A stretch of DNA of 64,000 nt, taken from Bacteroidaceae bacterium. GTDB lineage: Bacteria > Bacteroidota > Bacteroidia > Bacteroidales > Bacteroidaceae. Positions 1 to 9,574 of the stretch are shown here, one piece after another. The stretch is from the NCBI GenBank assembly GCA_016286165.1, contig JAEESE010000009.1, forward strand, positions 62,001-126,000, in the 5' to 3' direction. A program made the translations under genes and the position numbers. Within the stretch, counting starts at the first letter, position 1. Each line of letters opens with the position of its first letter. The notes below the pieces were generated by a model. That model searched no databases, was not told where the DNA came from, and worked only from the letters and a program-made list of their open reading frames with translations.

Positions 1-2
1 CA

Positions 3-284
3 CCCGACAGCGTTGCCGAGAAAGCTTACTATGTGCTCACCGGCAGCGAAGGCAAGATATCCACAGGCGTGGTTCCACTGCCACTGACAAAGCAGCCCAC
101 AAAGGTGACAGCCGTAATCGTGGCTCCCAACGCCCCGGCTAAGTATCTTGAGGCATGCTCTGAAATTCATTTCATTGACCAGAAGACATTCAACAAACTG
201 CGTGAGTTCGTTAAGGACCGACAGAAAATCTGGCGAGCCACCTACGCAAAAGAGCTTGGGCTGGCCGAGGAAAGTGAAGAATGA
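3..284 (+). CDS. C-terminal part of a hypothetical protein, truncated by the window edge
   Basis: Frame is open from the window edge (PDSVAEKAYYVLTGSEG...) to the TGA at 284; the ORF-track GTG at 33 is probably not the start. Confidence 0.6.
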   Translation, partial: PDSVAEKAYYVLTGSEGKISTGVVPLPLTKQPTKVTAVIVAPNAPAKYLEACSEIHFIDQKTFNKLREFVKDRQKIWRATYAKELGLAEESEE

Positions 285-435
285 AGAGTGGAGAATGAAT
301 AATGAAGAATGAAAGTTACTTCAGACATACAAGTTTAACTAATATATATCTACAAGACAGAAATTAAGGAGTAATTATCAACTGTAATCATTAAAACGTA
401 AAAATTATTAACCCATTTATTAAAAACAAAACAAA

Positions 436-1557
436 ATGAAAAAGTTTATGTTTTTGGCAGCAATGCTCTTTGCTGCATTTACCACGGCTTCCGCTCAGGA
501 GGACCAGGTAATTGAAGAGTTCCAGCCCCACTGGTTCCTGCAGCTGCAGGGCGGCGGTGCCTACACTCTTGGCGAGGCCAAGTTCAAGGATCTCCTCTCA
601 CCTGCTGCTCAGATTGCCGTAGGTTATCAGTTCAATCCCGTGCTTGGTCTGCGTCTGCAGGGCAGCGGTTGGGAGAGCAAAGGCGGTTGGGTAAGCCATC
701 CCAAGGCAGACTACAAGTGGAACTATGCTTCTGCAGGTCTCGACCTTAAGGTAAGCCTCACCAATCTCATCGGTGGCTGGAAGCCCAAGCGTTTCCTCAA
801 CGTTGGTCTTATCCTCGGCGGTGCTGCTAACATCGCTTGGAACAATGACGAGGCTTGGGATGTTCAGAAGGTGATTGCTAGCATGCCTCCCGTGTTCGAT
901 CCCGATGGCTACACCCACGAGCTCGAATATCTTTGGGATGGCACCAAGGTTCGCCCCGTAGGCCGTGCTGGTCTTGACTTCGACTTCCGCTGCTCGGATC
1001 GCGTTGCCATCACCCTCGAGGGTAATGCCAACGTCCTCTCCGACAAGTACAACTCGAAGAAGGCTGAGAAGAAGATGAAGGCTGACTGGTACTTCAACGC
1101 TCTCCTCGGTGTGAAGATCGCTCTCGGTCCCACCGTTAAGCGCACCATCATCCCCGCTCCCGTTATCGAGGAGCCCGCTCCTGTTGTTGAAGAGCCGAAG
1201 CCCGTTGTCAAGAAGCCCGAACCCGTTGTTCAGAAGCCCGAGATGCGCACCGAGATCTTCTACGCTATCCGCGAGACTGTTGCTGTTGGTGCCGAGAAGG
1301 CTAAGCTCGACAACCTCATTGCTTTCCTGAAGGCTAACACAGATACTAAGGTTAATGTTACCAGCTATGCCGATGCCGGCACAGGTAACCCCCGCATCAA
1401 CCAGATGTATGCTGCTAAGCGTGCTGAGAATGTCAAGAAGGCTCTCATCGAAGCTGGTATTGCTGAGTCACGCATCACAGTCGACAGCAAGGGTGACACC
1501 GTTCAGCCGTTCGCTGAGAATGACAAGAACCGCGTCTCAATCGCTATCGCAAAGTAA
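436..1557 (+). CDS. OmpA-family outer membrane protein (beta-barrel, Pro-rich linker, OmpA-like C-terminal domain)
   Basis: Signal peptide MKKFMFLAAMLFAAFTTASA; PVVKKPEPVVQKPE linker; C-terminal NVTSYADAGTGNPRINQMYAAKRAENVKKALIEAGI...NRVSI. Confidence 0.85.
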   Translation: MKKFMFLAAMLFAAFTTASAQEDQVIEEFQPHWFLQLQGGGAYTLGEAKFKDLLSPAAQIAVGYQFNPVLGLRLQGSGWESKGGWVSHPKADYKWNYASAGLDLKVSLTNLIGGWKPKRFLNVGLILGGAANIAWNNDEAWDVQKVIASMPPVFDPDGYTHELEYLWDGTKVRPVGRAGLDFDFRCSDRVAITLEGNANVLSDKYNSKKAEKKMKADWYFNALLGVKIALGPTVKRTIIPAPVIEEPAPVVEEPKPVVKKPEPVVQKPEMRTEIFYAIRETVAVGAEKAKLDNLIAFLKANTDTKVNVTSYADAGTGNPRINQMYAAKRAENVKKALIEAGIAESRITVDSKGDTVQPFAENDKNRVSIAIAK

Positions 1558-1573
1558 ATATTTGAAAGAAATG

Positions 1574-1604
1574 AAAAAAGCCGTCCTATAGGGCGGCTTT
1601 TTTC
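1574..1604 (+). terminator. Rho-independent terminator after the OmpA-family gene
   Basis: AAAAAAGCCGTCC-TATA-GGGCGGCTTTTTT hairpin with T tract. Confidence 0.85.
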
Positions 1605-1616
1605 GTTTTATTATTG

Positions 1617-1624
1617 TATCTTTG
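1617..1624 (+). promoter_or_regulatory. Bacteroidota-type -7 promoter element upstream of the OPT transporter
   Basis: TATCTTTG matches the TAnnTTTG consensus. Confidence 0.5.
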
Positions 1625-1675
1625 CGGCGCATAACCATAATGCAGGCATGTTTAGGCCTGATAAACCATTTTTGT

Positions 1676-3637
1676 ATGGAAGAAAAGAACGAACAGATGC
1701 AACTGCCGGAAAATGCGTTCCGCGAGTTGCGCGAAGGCGAACAGTATGAACCTTTGATGCGTGCCGACCGCTCTTATCCTGAAGTTAATGCCTGGAGCGT
1801 GTCATGGGGTGTCATCATGGCGGTGCTCTTCTCTGCAGCTGCCGCTTATCTTGGGCTGAAGGTAGGCCAAGTCTTTGAGGCGGCCATTCCCATTGCCATC
1901 ATCGCCGTGGGCCTGGGCAGTGCAGCTCATCGCAAAGGCGCTTTGGGCGAGAATGTCATTATTCAAAGTATTGGTGCTTCGTCCGGCGTAATTGTGGCCG
2001 GTGCCATATTTACTTTGCCAGCGTTGTATATACTTCAGGCTAAGTATCCCGACATCACCGTCAACTTCTTCCAGGTATTCCTCTCGTCGTTGCTCGGCGG
2101 TTGCCTTGGCATACTCTTCCTTATTCCTTTCCGCCGCTATTTCGTCAAGGACATGCACGGCAAGTACCCGTTCCCTGAAGCTACGGCTACAACGCAGGTG
2201 CTTGTCAGCGGTCAACAGGGGGGCAACCAGGCTCGTCCACTCATTTGGGCTGCCGCTATCGGTGGCCTCTACGACTTTGTTGTCAGCACGTTTGGTCTGT
2301 GGCACGAGAACCTCACCACCCGTATGACCGCCTGGGGCGAGGCTTTGGCTACTCGTGTCAAGCTTACCTTCTCCATCAACACCGGCGCTGCCGTCTTGGG
2401 CCTTGGCTATATCGTAGGTCTGAAATATGCAGCAATCATTTGCGCCGGCAGTCTGTTTGTGTGGTGGTTCCTCATTCCGTTGCTTGGCATGACAACCGTA
2501 GACTCTGTTATGCTGTCGGAGATGGATCCTCAGTTTATCTTCACCAACTATGCACGCTACATAGGCATTGGAGCTATTGCCATGGCCGGTGTCATCGGTA
2601 TCGTCAAGAGTTGGGGCGTAATCAAGAGTGCCGTTGGACTTGCCGGTCGCGAATTGCGTGGTAAGTCGGGTGCTGTAGCAGCTGCCACTCTTCGCACCGA
2701 CCGCGACCTCAGCATGCGTTTCCTTGCCATTGCCGTTATTGTGGCGCTGGCGATTGTCTTCGTGTTCTTCTATGCTGGCGTGATTCATAATTTCGCTATG
2801 GCTCTCGTTGCCTGGCTTGTAGTGGCTGTGATTGCATTCCTTTTCACTACTGTAGCGGCCAATGCCATCGCCATCGTCGGCACTAATCCGGTGAGCGGCA
2901 TGACTCTCATGACCCTCATCATCGCTTCAATAGTGCTTGTGGCCGTAGGTCTCGAGGGTACGAGCGGCATGATTGCGAGCATGGTCATCGGCGGTGTCGT
3001 TTGCACAGCTCTTTCTATGGCCGGCGGCTTCGTCACAGACCTTAAGATAGGTTACTGGTTGGGTACAACTCCGGCCAAGCAGGAAACATGGAAATTCCTG
3101 GGCACACTGGTGTCGGCAGCCACCGTAGGCGGCGTCATCATCATCCTGAACAAGACATATGGTTTCACGGGCGAGAATGCTCTGGTGGCACCTCAGGCTA
3201 ATGCCATGGCCGCCGTCATAGAACCATTGATGATGGGGCAGGGTGCTCCCTGGTTGCTCTACGGTGTAGGTGCCATGCTGGCCCTGCTGTTGAACGTCCT
3301 TGAGGTTCCTGTTCTGGCTTTTGCCCTTGGTATGTTCATTCCTTTGCAGCTTAATGTGCCTCTTGTCGTTGGTGGTGCCATCAACTGGTTCGTGACAACC
3401 CGCAGCAAGGACGCTTCCGTTAATCAGGCTCGTGGCGAGCGCGGCACACTACTTGCCAGCGGCTTCATCGCCGGCGGTGCCCTCATGGGTGTTGTGTCTG
3501 CCCTGCTCCGTTTCCTTGGTTTCGATTTGATGAACGCCGATTGGCTGGCAACAGGTGCTTCAGAGATATGCTCTATCATAGCTTACGTCCTGCTTATCAT
3601 CTACATGGTAGTAGCCAGTATGAAGAGTAAGGCTTAA
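1676..3637 (+). CDS. OPT-family oligopeptide transporter
   Basis: Polytopic membrane protein; GLKVGQVFEAAIPIAIIAVGLG, NVIIQSIGASSGVIVAGAIFTLPALYIL, FPEATATTQVL; ATG at 1676 chosen over the upstream TTG at 1622. Confidence 0.85.
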   Translation: MEEKNEQMQLPENAFRELREGEQYEPLMRADRSYPEVNAWSVSWGVIMAVLFSAAAAYLGLKVGQVFEAAIPIAIIAVGLGSAAHRKGALGENVIIQSIGASSGVIVAGAIFTLPALYILQAKYPDITVNFFQVFLSSLLGGCLGILFLIPFRRYFVKDMHGKYPFPEATATTQVLVSGQQGGNQARPLIWAAAIGGLYDFVVSTFGLWHENLTTRMTAWGEALATRVKLTFSINTGAAVLGLGYIVGLKYAAIICAGSLFVWWFLIPLLGMTTVDSVMLSEMDPQFIFTNYARYIGIGAIAMAGVIGIVKSWGVIKSAVGLAGRELRGKSGAVAAATLRTDRDLSMRFLAIAVIVALAIVFVFFYAGVIHNFAMALVAWLVVAVIAFLFTTVAANAIAIVGTNPVSGMTLMTLIIASIVLVAVGLEGTSGMIASMVIGGVVCTALSMAGGFVTDLKIGYWLGTTPAKQETWKFLGTLVSAATVGGVIIILNKTYGFTGENALVAPQANAMAAVIEPLMMGQGAPWLLYGVGAMLALLLNVLEVPVLAFALGMFIPLQLNVPLVVGGAINWFVTTRSKDASVNQARGERGTLLASGFIAGGALMGVVSALLRFLGFDLMNADWLATGASEICSIIAYVLLIIYMVVASMKSKA

Positions 3638-3669
3638 GTGCTTGGCAAAGACGTGCGGTCATGCAGGTT

Positions 3670-3687
3670 GTTCGGTCGCGACCGAAC
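3670..3687. repeat. 18-bp perfect palindrome GTTCGGTCGCGACCGAAC
   Basis: Sequence equals its own reverse complement. Confidence 0.8.
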
Positions 3688-3722
3688 GACCGATACCTTA
3701 AGGCTTGCAGTCAGGAACGACT

Positions 3723-3832
3723 GGCCTTACATCCAAATTAGGTTGGCCTTACATCCAAATTAGGTTGGCCTTATATCCAAACTAGGTTGGCTTTACAGCC
3801 GAATTAAGTTGGCCTACTTTTTTGAAGATTTA
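3723..3832. repeat. Intergenic tandem array 1, 22-bp period (five units, last one degenerate)
   Basis: GGCC/GGCT unit starts at 3723, 3745, 3767, 3789 and 3811; unit ggccttacatccaaattaggtt. Confidence 0.9.
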
Positions 3833-3874
3833 TAGAAATAAGAATTTGCAAATCATCGTTAACAACCGTATACA

Positions 3875-6800
3875 ATGAAAAGACTAGTTTTATGCTTAGC
3901 CGTAGTAGCACTGAGTCTGGCCTGTCAGGCTCAGGAGTGGCAGCGCCTCTCGGCTCCGGTGATGACGCCATGGGGCGAAGAGATTAATCCCGAAGCCGTG
4001 TGGCAGGAATATCCGCGCCCGCAACTGGTGCGCCCCGACTGGATCAACCTCAATGGAGTTTGGCAGTATTACCGCCGCGACAATACGGTACGTTTGGTGG
4101 CAGAGCGTTCGGCGAGCAGATTCAGCCAGCGCATTCTCGTGCCTTTTGGTGTGGAATCAGCACTCTCGGGCATCAAGCACACCGACTTAAGTACAACGGC
4201 AAATTCCACGCTGATGTATCGGCGCACGTTCACTCTGACTGATGCCTTCAAGGGTAAACGCACACTCCTGCACTTCGGTGCAGTGGACTGGCGTTGCGTA
4301 GTCTTCGTGAACAAACAGAAAGTAGGGCAGCACGATGGTGGCAACGACCCATTCACGTTTGATATTACCGAATACTTGACTACTGATGAAGAGCAGGAAC
4401 TTCAGGTCGCAGTTTACGACCCCTCAAACCGTGGCGGTCAGCCGGTCGGCAAGCAGACAGTAAATCCCGGCAGTATCTGGTACACCAGCTGCAGCGGTAT
4501 CTGGCAGACGGTGTGGCTTGAGCCTGTGAACGTTTCATATATAGAGCGCTACGAACTTGTTCCAGATGCAGCTTCAGGCACGGTGAAGGTTCGCGTCATA
4601 GCTAATGATCCCGCATGCAAGTACACTCTTATTGCCCGTGATGGCGAGGAGATTGTTGCTACTACTGAGAAAACGCGTGTGGGTGAGGAAGTTACGGTGA
4701 CTATTCCCAACCCTAAGTTGTGGAGCCCAGACTCGCCTTTCATCTATAACCTCGACATCGTTCTTAGCGGCGACAACTGTCAGGAGTGCGACCGTGCCCG
4801 TGGTTATTTCGGCCTGCGAACCCTTTCGCGAGGTATGATAAATGGGCATCCAGGCTTCCTGCTCAATGGCAAACCGTTGTTTATGTATGGTCCCTTGGAT
4901 CAAGGTTGGTGGCCTGATGGTCTGCTGACGCCGCCTTCATACGAAGCTATGATCTACGATCTCAAGACCATTAAGGCTTTGGGCATGAACATGGTGCGTA
5001 AGCATATCAAGGTTGAACCCGATCTCTGGTACGAGTGGTGCGACCGCAACGGTCTAATCGTGTGGCAGGATATGCCCAACGGCAACAGTGGCGGTAGCCT
5101 CGGCACCAAAGCCGAACTGCAGCATATATTCTACGATGAGTGCGAGCGCATCGTTACGGCTTTGAAGCAGCACCCGTGCATCTGCGTGTGGGTACCATAT
5201 AATGAGAGCTGGGGTCAGGACTCTGATGCCGGTGCAGGTCACACCATGCGCGGCTACCTCGTAGTGCGCAATGCCGATGCCGACACGGGACGTCTGATGA
5301 ATGCAGCTTCCGGCTGGACTGATTTCAAGATAGGCGACATTACCGATGCCCATAGTTATCCCTCGCCCAATGGAACTTCCAACCCAGGCAACAACCGCGT
5401 AAATGTCTGCGGAGAGTTTGGCGGTATCACCTATCTTATCGAAGATCACCTCTGGGCTGGCAGCCAACAGGTCTACACGTCGGTGGACAACAGTGACGAC
5501 TATACTGAGCGCTTCAATCAATACACTGAAGCATTGCAGGGCCTGCAATATGAGAAAGGCCTCTGGGCTGGTGTATATACCCAGATTACTGATGTAGAGC
5601 AAGAAGTCAACGGTATACTTACCTACGACCGCAAGGTGCTGAAGGTTAATGAACAACAACTGGCTTCCATTCGTGCCAACGTGGAGAGAACCATACATAA
5701 GCGTATGGATGGAGCCACAAGCGTGGTCAGTGCAGGCGACAATTCAAACGGCGTCTTATGGCATTACACCACCGACAAGCCCGCCGAGGGCTGGAATCAA
5801 CCTGGCTTCGACGACAGCTCGTGGAAGCGCGGAGCAGCCGGTTTCGGTGATATCAGTCAGCCGGCAGCCCGTGTTCGTACCAAGTGGAGCACACCCGAGA
5901 TATGGATTCGCCGTACATTCACTCTTACGGGCGTCACCGCCGACAACATCAAAGACCTGTGCTTGCGCCTGTTCTACGACGAGGATTCCGAGGTCTACAT
6001 CAACGGAGTGCTCGCCATGAGCATCACAGGCTACAACACCACTTATCAGCTCTTTGGAATCTCCGAGGCTGCACGGCAAACCATCAATCTCGAAGGCGAC
6101 AACGTCATAGCAATACACACCAAGCAGACAAGCGGCGGACAGTATATCGACGCAGGCTTCAGCATACGTTCCTATGTTGACAACGATGAACTGACCTTTA
6201 ACCCGATGACTGTCAACACCCTCCCCAAACCCACTACGGACGAGCAGCGAGCTTATCTGCTTTGCTATTCCAAGGCTGACGACGATCGCCTTTATTATGC
6301 TTGCAGCTACGATGGACTCAAGTGGCAAGAACTCAACGACGGCAATAGTATCTATGGCGCAACCGCCACGCAACCCGCTGTGCGCCGCCCTTTCATCTAT
6401 AGGCTGGTGGACGAAGAAGGTGCATCGACCTTTCATCTCGTTTTCGGAGGTAACGACGATGCCCCCGGCCTCTACAACCTAACCTCCACTGACCTCGTGA
6501 CTTGGAAACCTTTAGAAGGGCTAGATGCTAAGATTGTCGATGCAAAGGTTATAGCGCCAGAGGTATGCTTCGACAAGTCTTCGCAGTTCTTGGTATATTA
6601 CTGGACAGCTCCCAGCGGCGTCCTTTTCAAGTCACAGTTCTCCCGTACACGCAACTACACGACCTTCTCGCGTCCTGCATCGTTCATCGAACCAGGCTAT
6701 TCTGTTTCGGATATTAACATTTTCCCCGTCGGTAACACATACGTGGCATTATTCGATGGCTCTGAGGAACTTGGACTCTGTATGGGTTATAGTCCTTCCG

Positions 6801-7225
6801 TAAATCCATCACGTGGGCAGTTTTCCAATTTCGCACCCGTATTCGATACGCCTCATAAGATATTGTCGCCAACCGTGTTCGAAGCCTTCGACGACAACGG
6901 GTGGCTGATGCTCGGTATCGAGGACGGCGAATACAAAATCTTCGGAGCCATGAAAGCAGAGGCTGCAAACATTAAGTGGTGGGATTACATGACGATGCGC
7001 CCCACGCTTCCAGCCGATGTCAATGGAGGCAAGGTCCTGGTTGTAACGCGCGACGAACTGGTTAAGCTGCAACAAACGCTTGCCGACCTCGACGATATAC
7101 GTGATTTACCTGCTGCTAAGCAAGGTCGCGGCAGTTCCGTAACATATAACCTTCAGGGTATCCGTGTAGCCGACACCAACCGTCATGGCATTTATATTAC
7201 TGGCGGTAAGAAGATAGTCAGGTAA
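3875..7225 (+). CDS. Multidomain glycoside hydrolase: GH2 N-terminal part, galactose-binding-like middle, GH43-like propeller-type C-terminal part
   Basis: PRPQLVRPDWINLNGVWQYYRRD and VWVPYNESWGQD (GH2); repeated DRLYYACSYDGLKW / PGLYNLTSTDLVTW motifs (GH43-like); C-terminal YNLQGIRVADTNRHGIYITGGKKIVR. Confidence 0.8.
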   Translation: MKRLVLCLAVVALSLACQAQEWQRLSAPVMTPWGEEINPEAVWQEYPRPQLVRPDWINLNGVWQYYRRDNTVRLVAERSASRFSQRILVPFGVESALSGIKHTDLSTTANSTLMYRRTFTLTDAFKGKRTLLHFGAVDWRCVVFVNKQKVGQHDGGNDPFTFDITEYLTTDEEQELQVAVYDPSNRGGQPVGKQTVNPGSIWYTSCSGIWQTVWLEPVNVSYIERYELVPDAASGTVKVRVIANDPACKYTLIARDGEEIVATTEKTRVGEEVTVTIPNPKLWSPDSPFIYNLDIVLSGDNCQECDRARGYFGLRTLSRGMINGHPGFLLNGKPLFMYGPLDQGWWPDGLLTPPSYEAMIYDLKTIKALGMNMVRKHIKVEPDLWYEWCDRNGLIVWQDMPNGNSGGSLGTKAELQHIFYDECERIVTALKQHPCICVWVPYNESWGQDSDAGAGHTMRGYLVVRNADADTGRLMNAASGWTDFKIGDITDAHSYPSPNGTSNPGNNRVNVCGEFGGITYLIEDHLWAGSQQVYTSVDNSDDYTERFNQYTEALQGLQYEKGLWAGVYTQITDVEQEVNGILTYDRKVLKVNEQQLASIRANVERTIHKRMDGATSVVSAGDNSNGVLWHYTTDKPAEGWNQPGFDDSSWKRGAAGFGDISQPAARVRTKWSTPEIWIRRTFTLTGVTADNIKDLCLRLFYDEDSEVYINGVLAMSITGYNTTYQLFGISEAARQTINLEGDNVIAIHTKQTSGGQYIDAGFSIRSYVDNDELTFNPMTVNTLPKPTTDEQRAYLLCYSKADDDRLYYACSYDGLKWQELNDGNSIYGATATQPAVRRPFIYRLVDEEGASTFHLVFGGNDDAPGLYNLTSTDLVTWKPLEGLDAKIVDAKVIAPEVCFDKSSQFLVYYWTAPSGVLFKSQFSRTRNYTTFSRPASFIEPGYSVSDINIFPVGNTYVALFDGSEELGLCMGYSPSVNPSRGQFSNFAPVFDTPHKILSPTVFEAFDDNGWLMLGIEDGEYKIFGAMKAEAANIKWWDYMTMRPTLPADVNGGKVLVVTRDELVKLQQTLADLDDIRDLPAAKQGRGSSVTYNLQGIRVADTNRHGIYITGGKKIVR

Positions 7226-7347
7226 CTGCCGCGGGATTGAGCTCATCGTAGCGACGGTTAAAGTTTACAATGAAAAGACATCAAAACGCAATAAAACCAG
7301 CATTTGCAAATCATTAAATATAAAACAATTAAACAATAAATCACTCT

Positions 7348-8355
7348 ATGACATTGATTGAGAAAATCATTGCACGGGCGCAGGCTAATCCTCAGCGCAT
7401 CGTGCTGCCCGAGGCTGAAGAGGAGCGCACGCTTATCGCAGCCGACAAGGCGCTGGCCGACAAGTTGGCCGACATCATTCTCATCGGTAATCCTGCCAAG
7501 GTGCAGGCGCTGGCCGAGAAACATGGTCTTACACACATCGGCGAGGCTACGCTCATCGACCCCGAGAAATACGAACGCAGCGAGGAACTGGCCCAGCTGC
7601 TCTGCGAACTGCGCAAGAGCAAGGGCATGACTATCGAGCAGGCTCGCGAGCTTGTGAAGAATCCCTTGTACCTCGGTTGCATGATCATCAAGACCGAAGG
7701 CGCCGACGGTCAGATCTCCGGTGCCCTCTCGACCACGGGCGAGACGTTGCGTCCAGCCCTGCAGATTATCAAGTGCTCGCCGGGCATCACCTGCGTCAGC
7801 GGCGCTATGCTCCTCATCACCGACCGTCCTGAGTACGGCGAGGATGGCGTGCTCGTCGTGGGCGACGTGGCCGTGACGCCGATGCCCGATGCCGACCAGC
7901 TGGCTCAGATTGCTGTATGCACCGCCCAGACCGCCAAGAGCGTCGCGGGCTTCGAGGATCCCCGCGTAGCCATGCTGAGCTTCTCCACCAAGGGCTCTGC
8001 TAAGCACGAAGTAGTCGATAAGGTCATCGAGGCAACACGTCTGGCCAAGGAGCGTTGTCCCGAACTGAAGGTTGACGGTGAGTTGCAGGCCGATGCCGCC
8101 CTCGTGCCGTCAGTAGGTGAGAAGAAAGCGCCCGGCAGCCCCATTGCCGGCCATGCCAACGTCCTTGTCTATCCGAACCTCGAAGTGGGCAACATCAGCT
8201 ATAAGCTCGTGCAGCGCCTCGGCGGCGCCATTGCCATCGGTCCTATCCTCCAAGGCATTGCCCGTCCCGTCAACGACCTCAGCCGCGGCTGCTCCGTCGA
8301 TGATATTTACTACTTAATCGCTATAACTGCCTGTCAGGCAATGGATGCAAAATGA
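7348..8355 (+). CDS. pta: Phosphate acetyltransferase
   Basis: RIVLPEAEEERTLIAADKALADKLADIILIG; ATLLSFSTKGSAKHE-like motif; GSPIAGHANVLVYPNLEVGNISYKLVQRLGGA; overlaps ackA start. Confidence 0.97.
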   Translation: MTLIEKIIARAQANPQRIVLPEAEEERTLIAADKALADKLADIILIGNPAKVQALAEKHGLTHIGEATLIDPEKYERSEELAQLLCELRKSKGMTIEQARELVKNPLYLGCMIIKTEGADGQISGALSTTGETLRPALQIIKCSPGITCVSGAMLLITDRPEYGEDGVLVVGDVAVTPMPDADQLAQIAVCTAQTAKSVAGFEDPRVAMLSFSTKGSAKHEVVDKVIEATRLAKERCPELKVDGELQADAALVPSVGEKKAPGSPIAGHANVLVYPNLEVGNISYKLVQRLGGAIAIGPILQGIARPVNDLSRGCSVDDIYYLIAITACQAMDAK

Positions 8356-9545
8356 AAATACTTGTTTTGAACTGCGGAAGCAGCAGTATAAAATATGCTT
8401 TGTACAACATGGATGACCGCTCGGTCATCGCCAGCGGTGGCATCGAGAAAATCGGGCTGCCCGACTCCTTCATCAAGGTGAAGGCCAAAGGTCAGAAGGA
8501 CCAGTTCGATGTCTTAGTGCCCGAGCACACAGCCGGTGTGCAGGTGATCTTCAAGGTACTCACCGAGGGTAACCTCGCCGTCCTCAACGACCTCCACGAG
8601 ATTGACGCCGTAGGCCACCGCATGGTGCACGGCGGCGAGAAGTTCCAGAAGAGCGTGGTGCTCACGCCCGAAGTAATGGAGCAGTTTGCTGCTTGCAACG
8701 ACCTCGCTCCCTTGCACAATCCCGCCAACATCAAGGGCGTCAATGCCGTCAAGGCCCTGCTGCCCGACCTGCCGCAGGTAGGCGTCTTCGACACCGCCTT
8801 CCATCAGACCATGCCCGATTACGCTTATATGTACGCCCTTCCTTATGAACTTTACAAGAAGCATGGCGTGCGTCGCTACGGCTTCCACGGCACCAGCCAC
8901 CGCTACGTCTCGCAGCGTGTGCTCGAATACCTCGGTATGCCTAAGGAGGGCAGTAAGGTCATCACTTGCCACATCGGCGGCGGCGCATCCATTGCAGCCG
9001 TCAAGGATGGCAAGGTCGTCGATACCTCTATGGGCCTCACGCCTCTCGAAGGCCTGATGATGGGCACGCGCTCCGGCGATATCGATGCCGGTGCCGTCAC
9101 ATTCCTCATGGACAAACTCGGCCTCGACACCAAGGGTATCTCCAACCTGCTGAATAAGCAGAGTGGTCTGCTCGGCGTCAGCGAGGGTCGCAGCGACTTC
9201 CGCGATATCCTCGCCGGCATTGCCGAAGGCAGCGACCTTGCCCGTCTTGCCAAGGAGATGTATACCTATCGCATCAAGAAGTATATTGGTTCCTACGCTG
9301 CTGCTATGGGCGGTGTCGATGTCATCGTGTTCACTGCCGGCGCAGGCGAGAACCAGTACGAGGTGCGCGAAGGAGCTACCCGTGGCTTGGAGTTCCTCGG
9401 TGTGGAGCTCGATGATGAGAAGAACCACGCCTGCCGTGCCAAGGAAGCCGTCATCTCAAAGGATTCCTCACGCGTCAAGATTTGCGTCATACCTACCGAC
9501 GAAGAGCTGATGATTGCCATGGACACGCTGGCATTGGTCAGCTGA
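8352..9545 (+). CDS. ackA: Acetate kinase
   Basis: MKILVLNCGSSSIKYAL; VGHRMVHGGEKF; RRYGFHGTSHRYVSQR; CHIGGGASIAAV. Confidence 0.98.
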   Translation: MKILVLNCGSSSIKYALYNMDDRSVIASGGIEKIGLPDSFIKVKAKGQKDQFDVLVPEHTAGVQVIFKVLTEGNLAVLNDLHEIDAVGHRMVHGGEKFQKSVVLTPEVMEQFAACNDLAPLHNPANIKGVNAVKALLPDLPQVGVFDTAFHQTMPDYAYMYALPYELYKKHGVRRYGFHGTSHRYVSQRVLEYLGMPKEGSKVITCHIGGGASIAAVKDGKVVDTSMGLTPLEGLMMGTRSGDIDAGAVTFLMDKLGLDTKGISNLLNKQSGLLGVSEGRSDFRDILAGIAEGSDLARLAKEMYTYRIKKYIGSYAAAMGGVDVIVFTAGAGENQYEVREGATRGLEFLGVELDDEKNHACRAKEAVISKDSSRVKICVIPTDEELMIAMDTLALVS

Positions 9546-9574
9546 ACATTGAAGTTTAGATAATTTAAAAGAGC

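Noticed and set aside
1802-2788. 328-aa minus-strand ORF inside the OPT transporter gene
   Set aside because: Shadow ORF; the plus-strand product is clearly a membrane transporter.
7311-7347. Shared ATTTGCAAATCAT string upstream of the GH2 gene and pta as a common operator
   Set aside because: Only two copies of a short AT-rich palindrome; chance similarity cannot be excluded.
8352-8355. pta-ackA ATGA overlap
   Set aside because: Standard translational coupling of a common gene pair.
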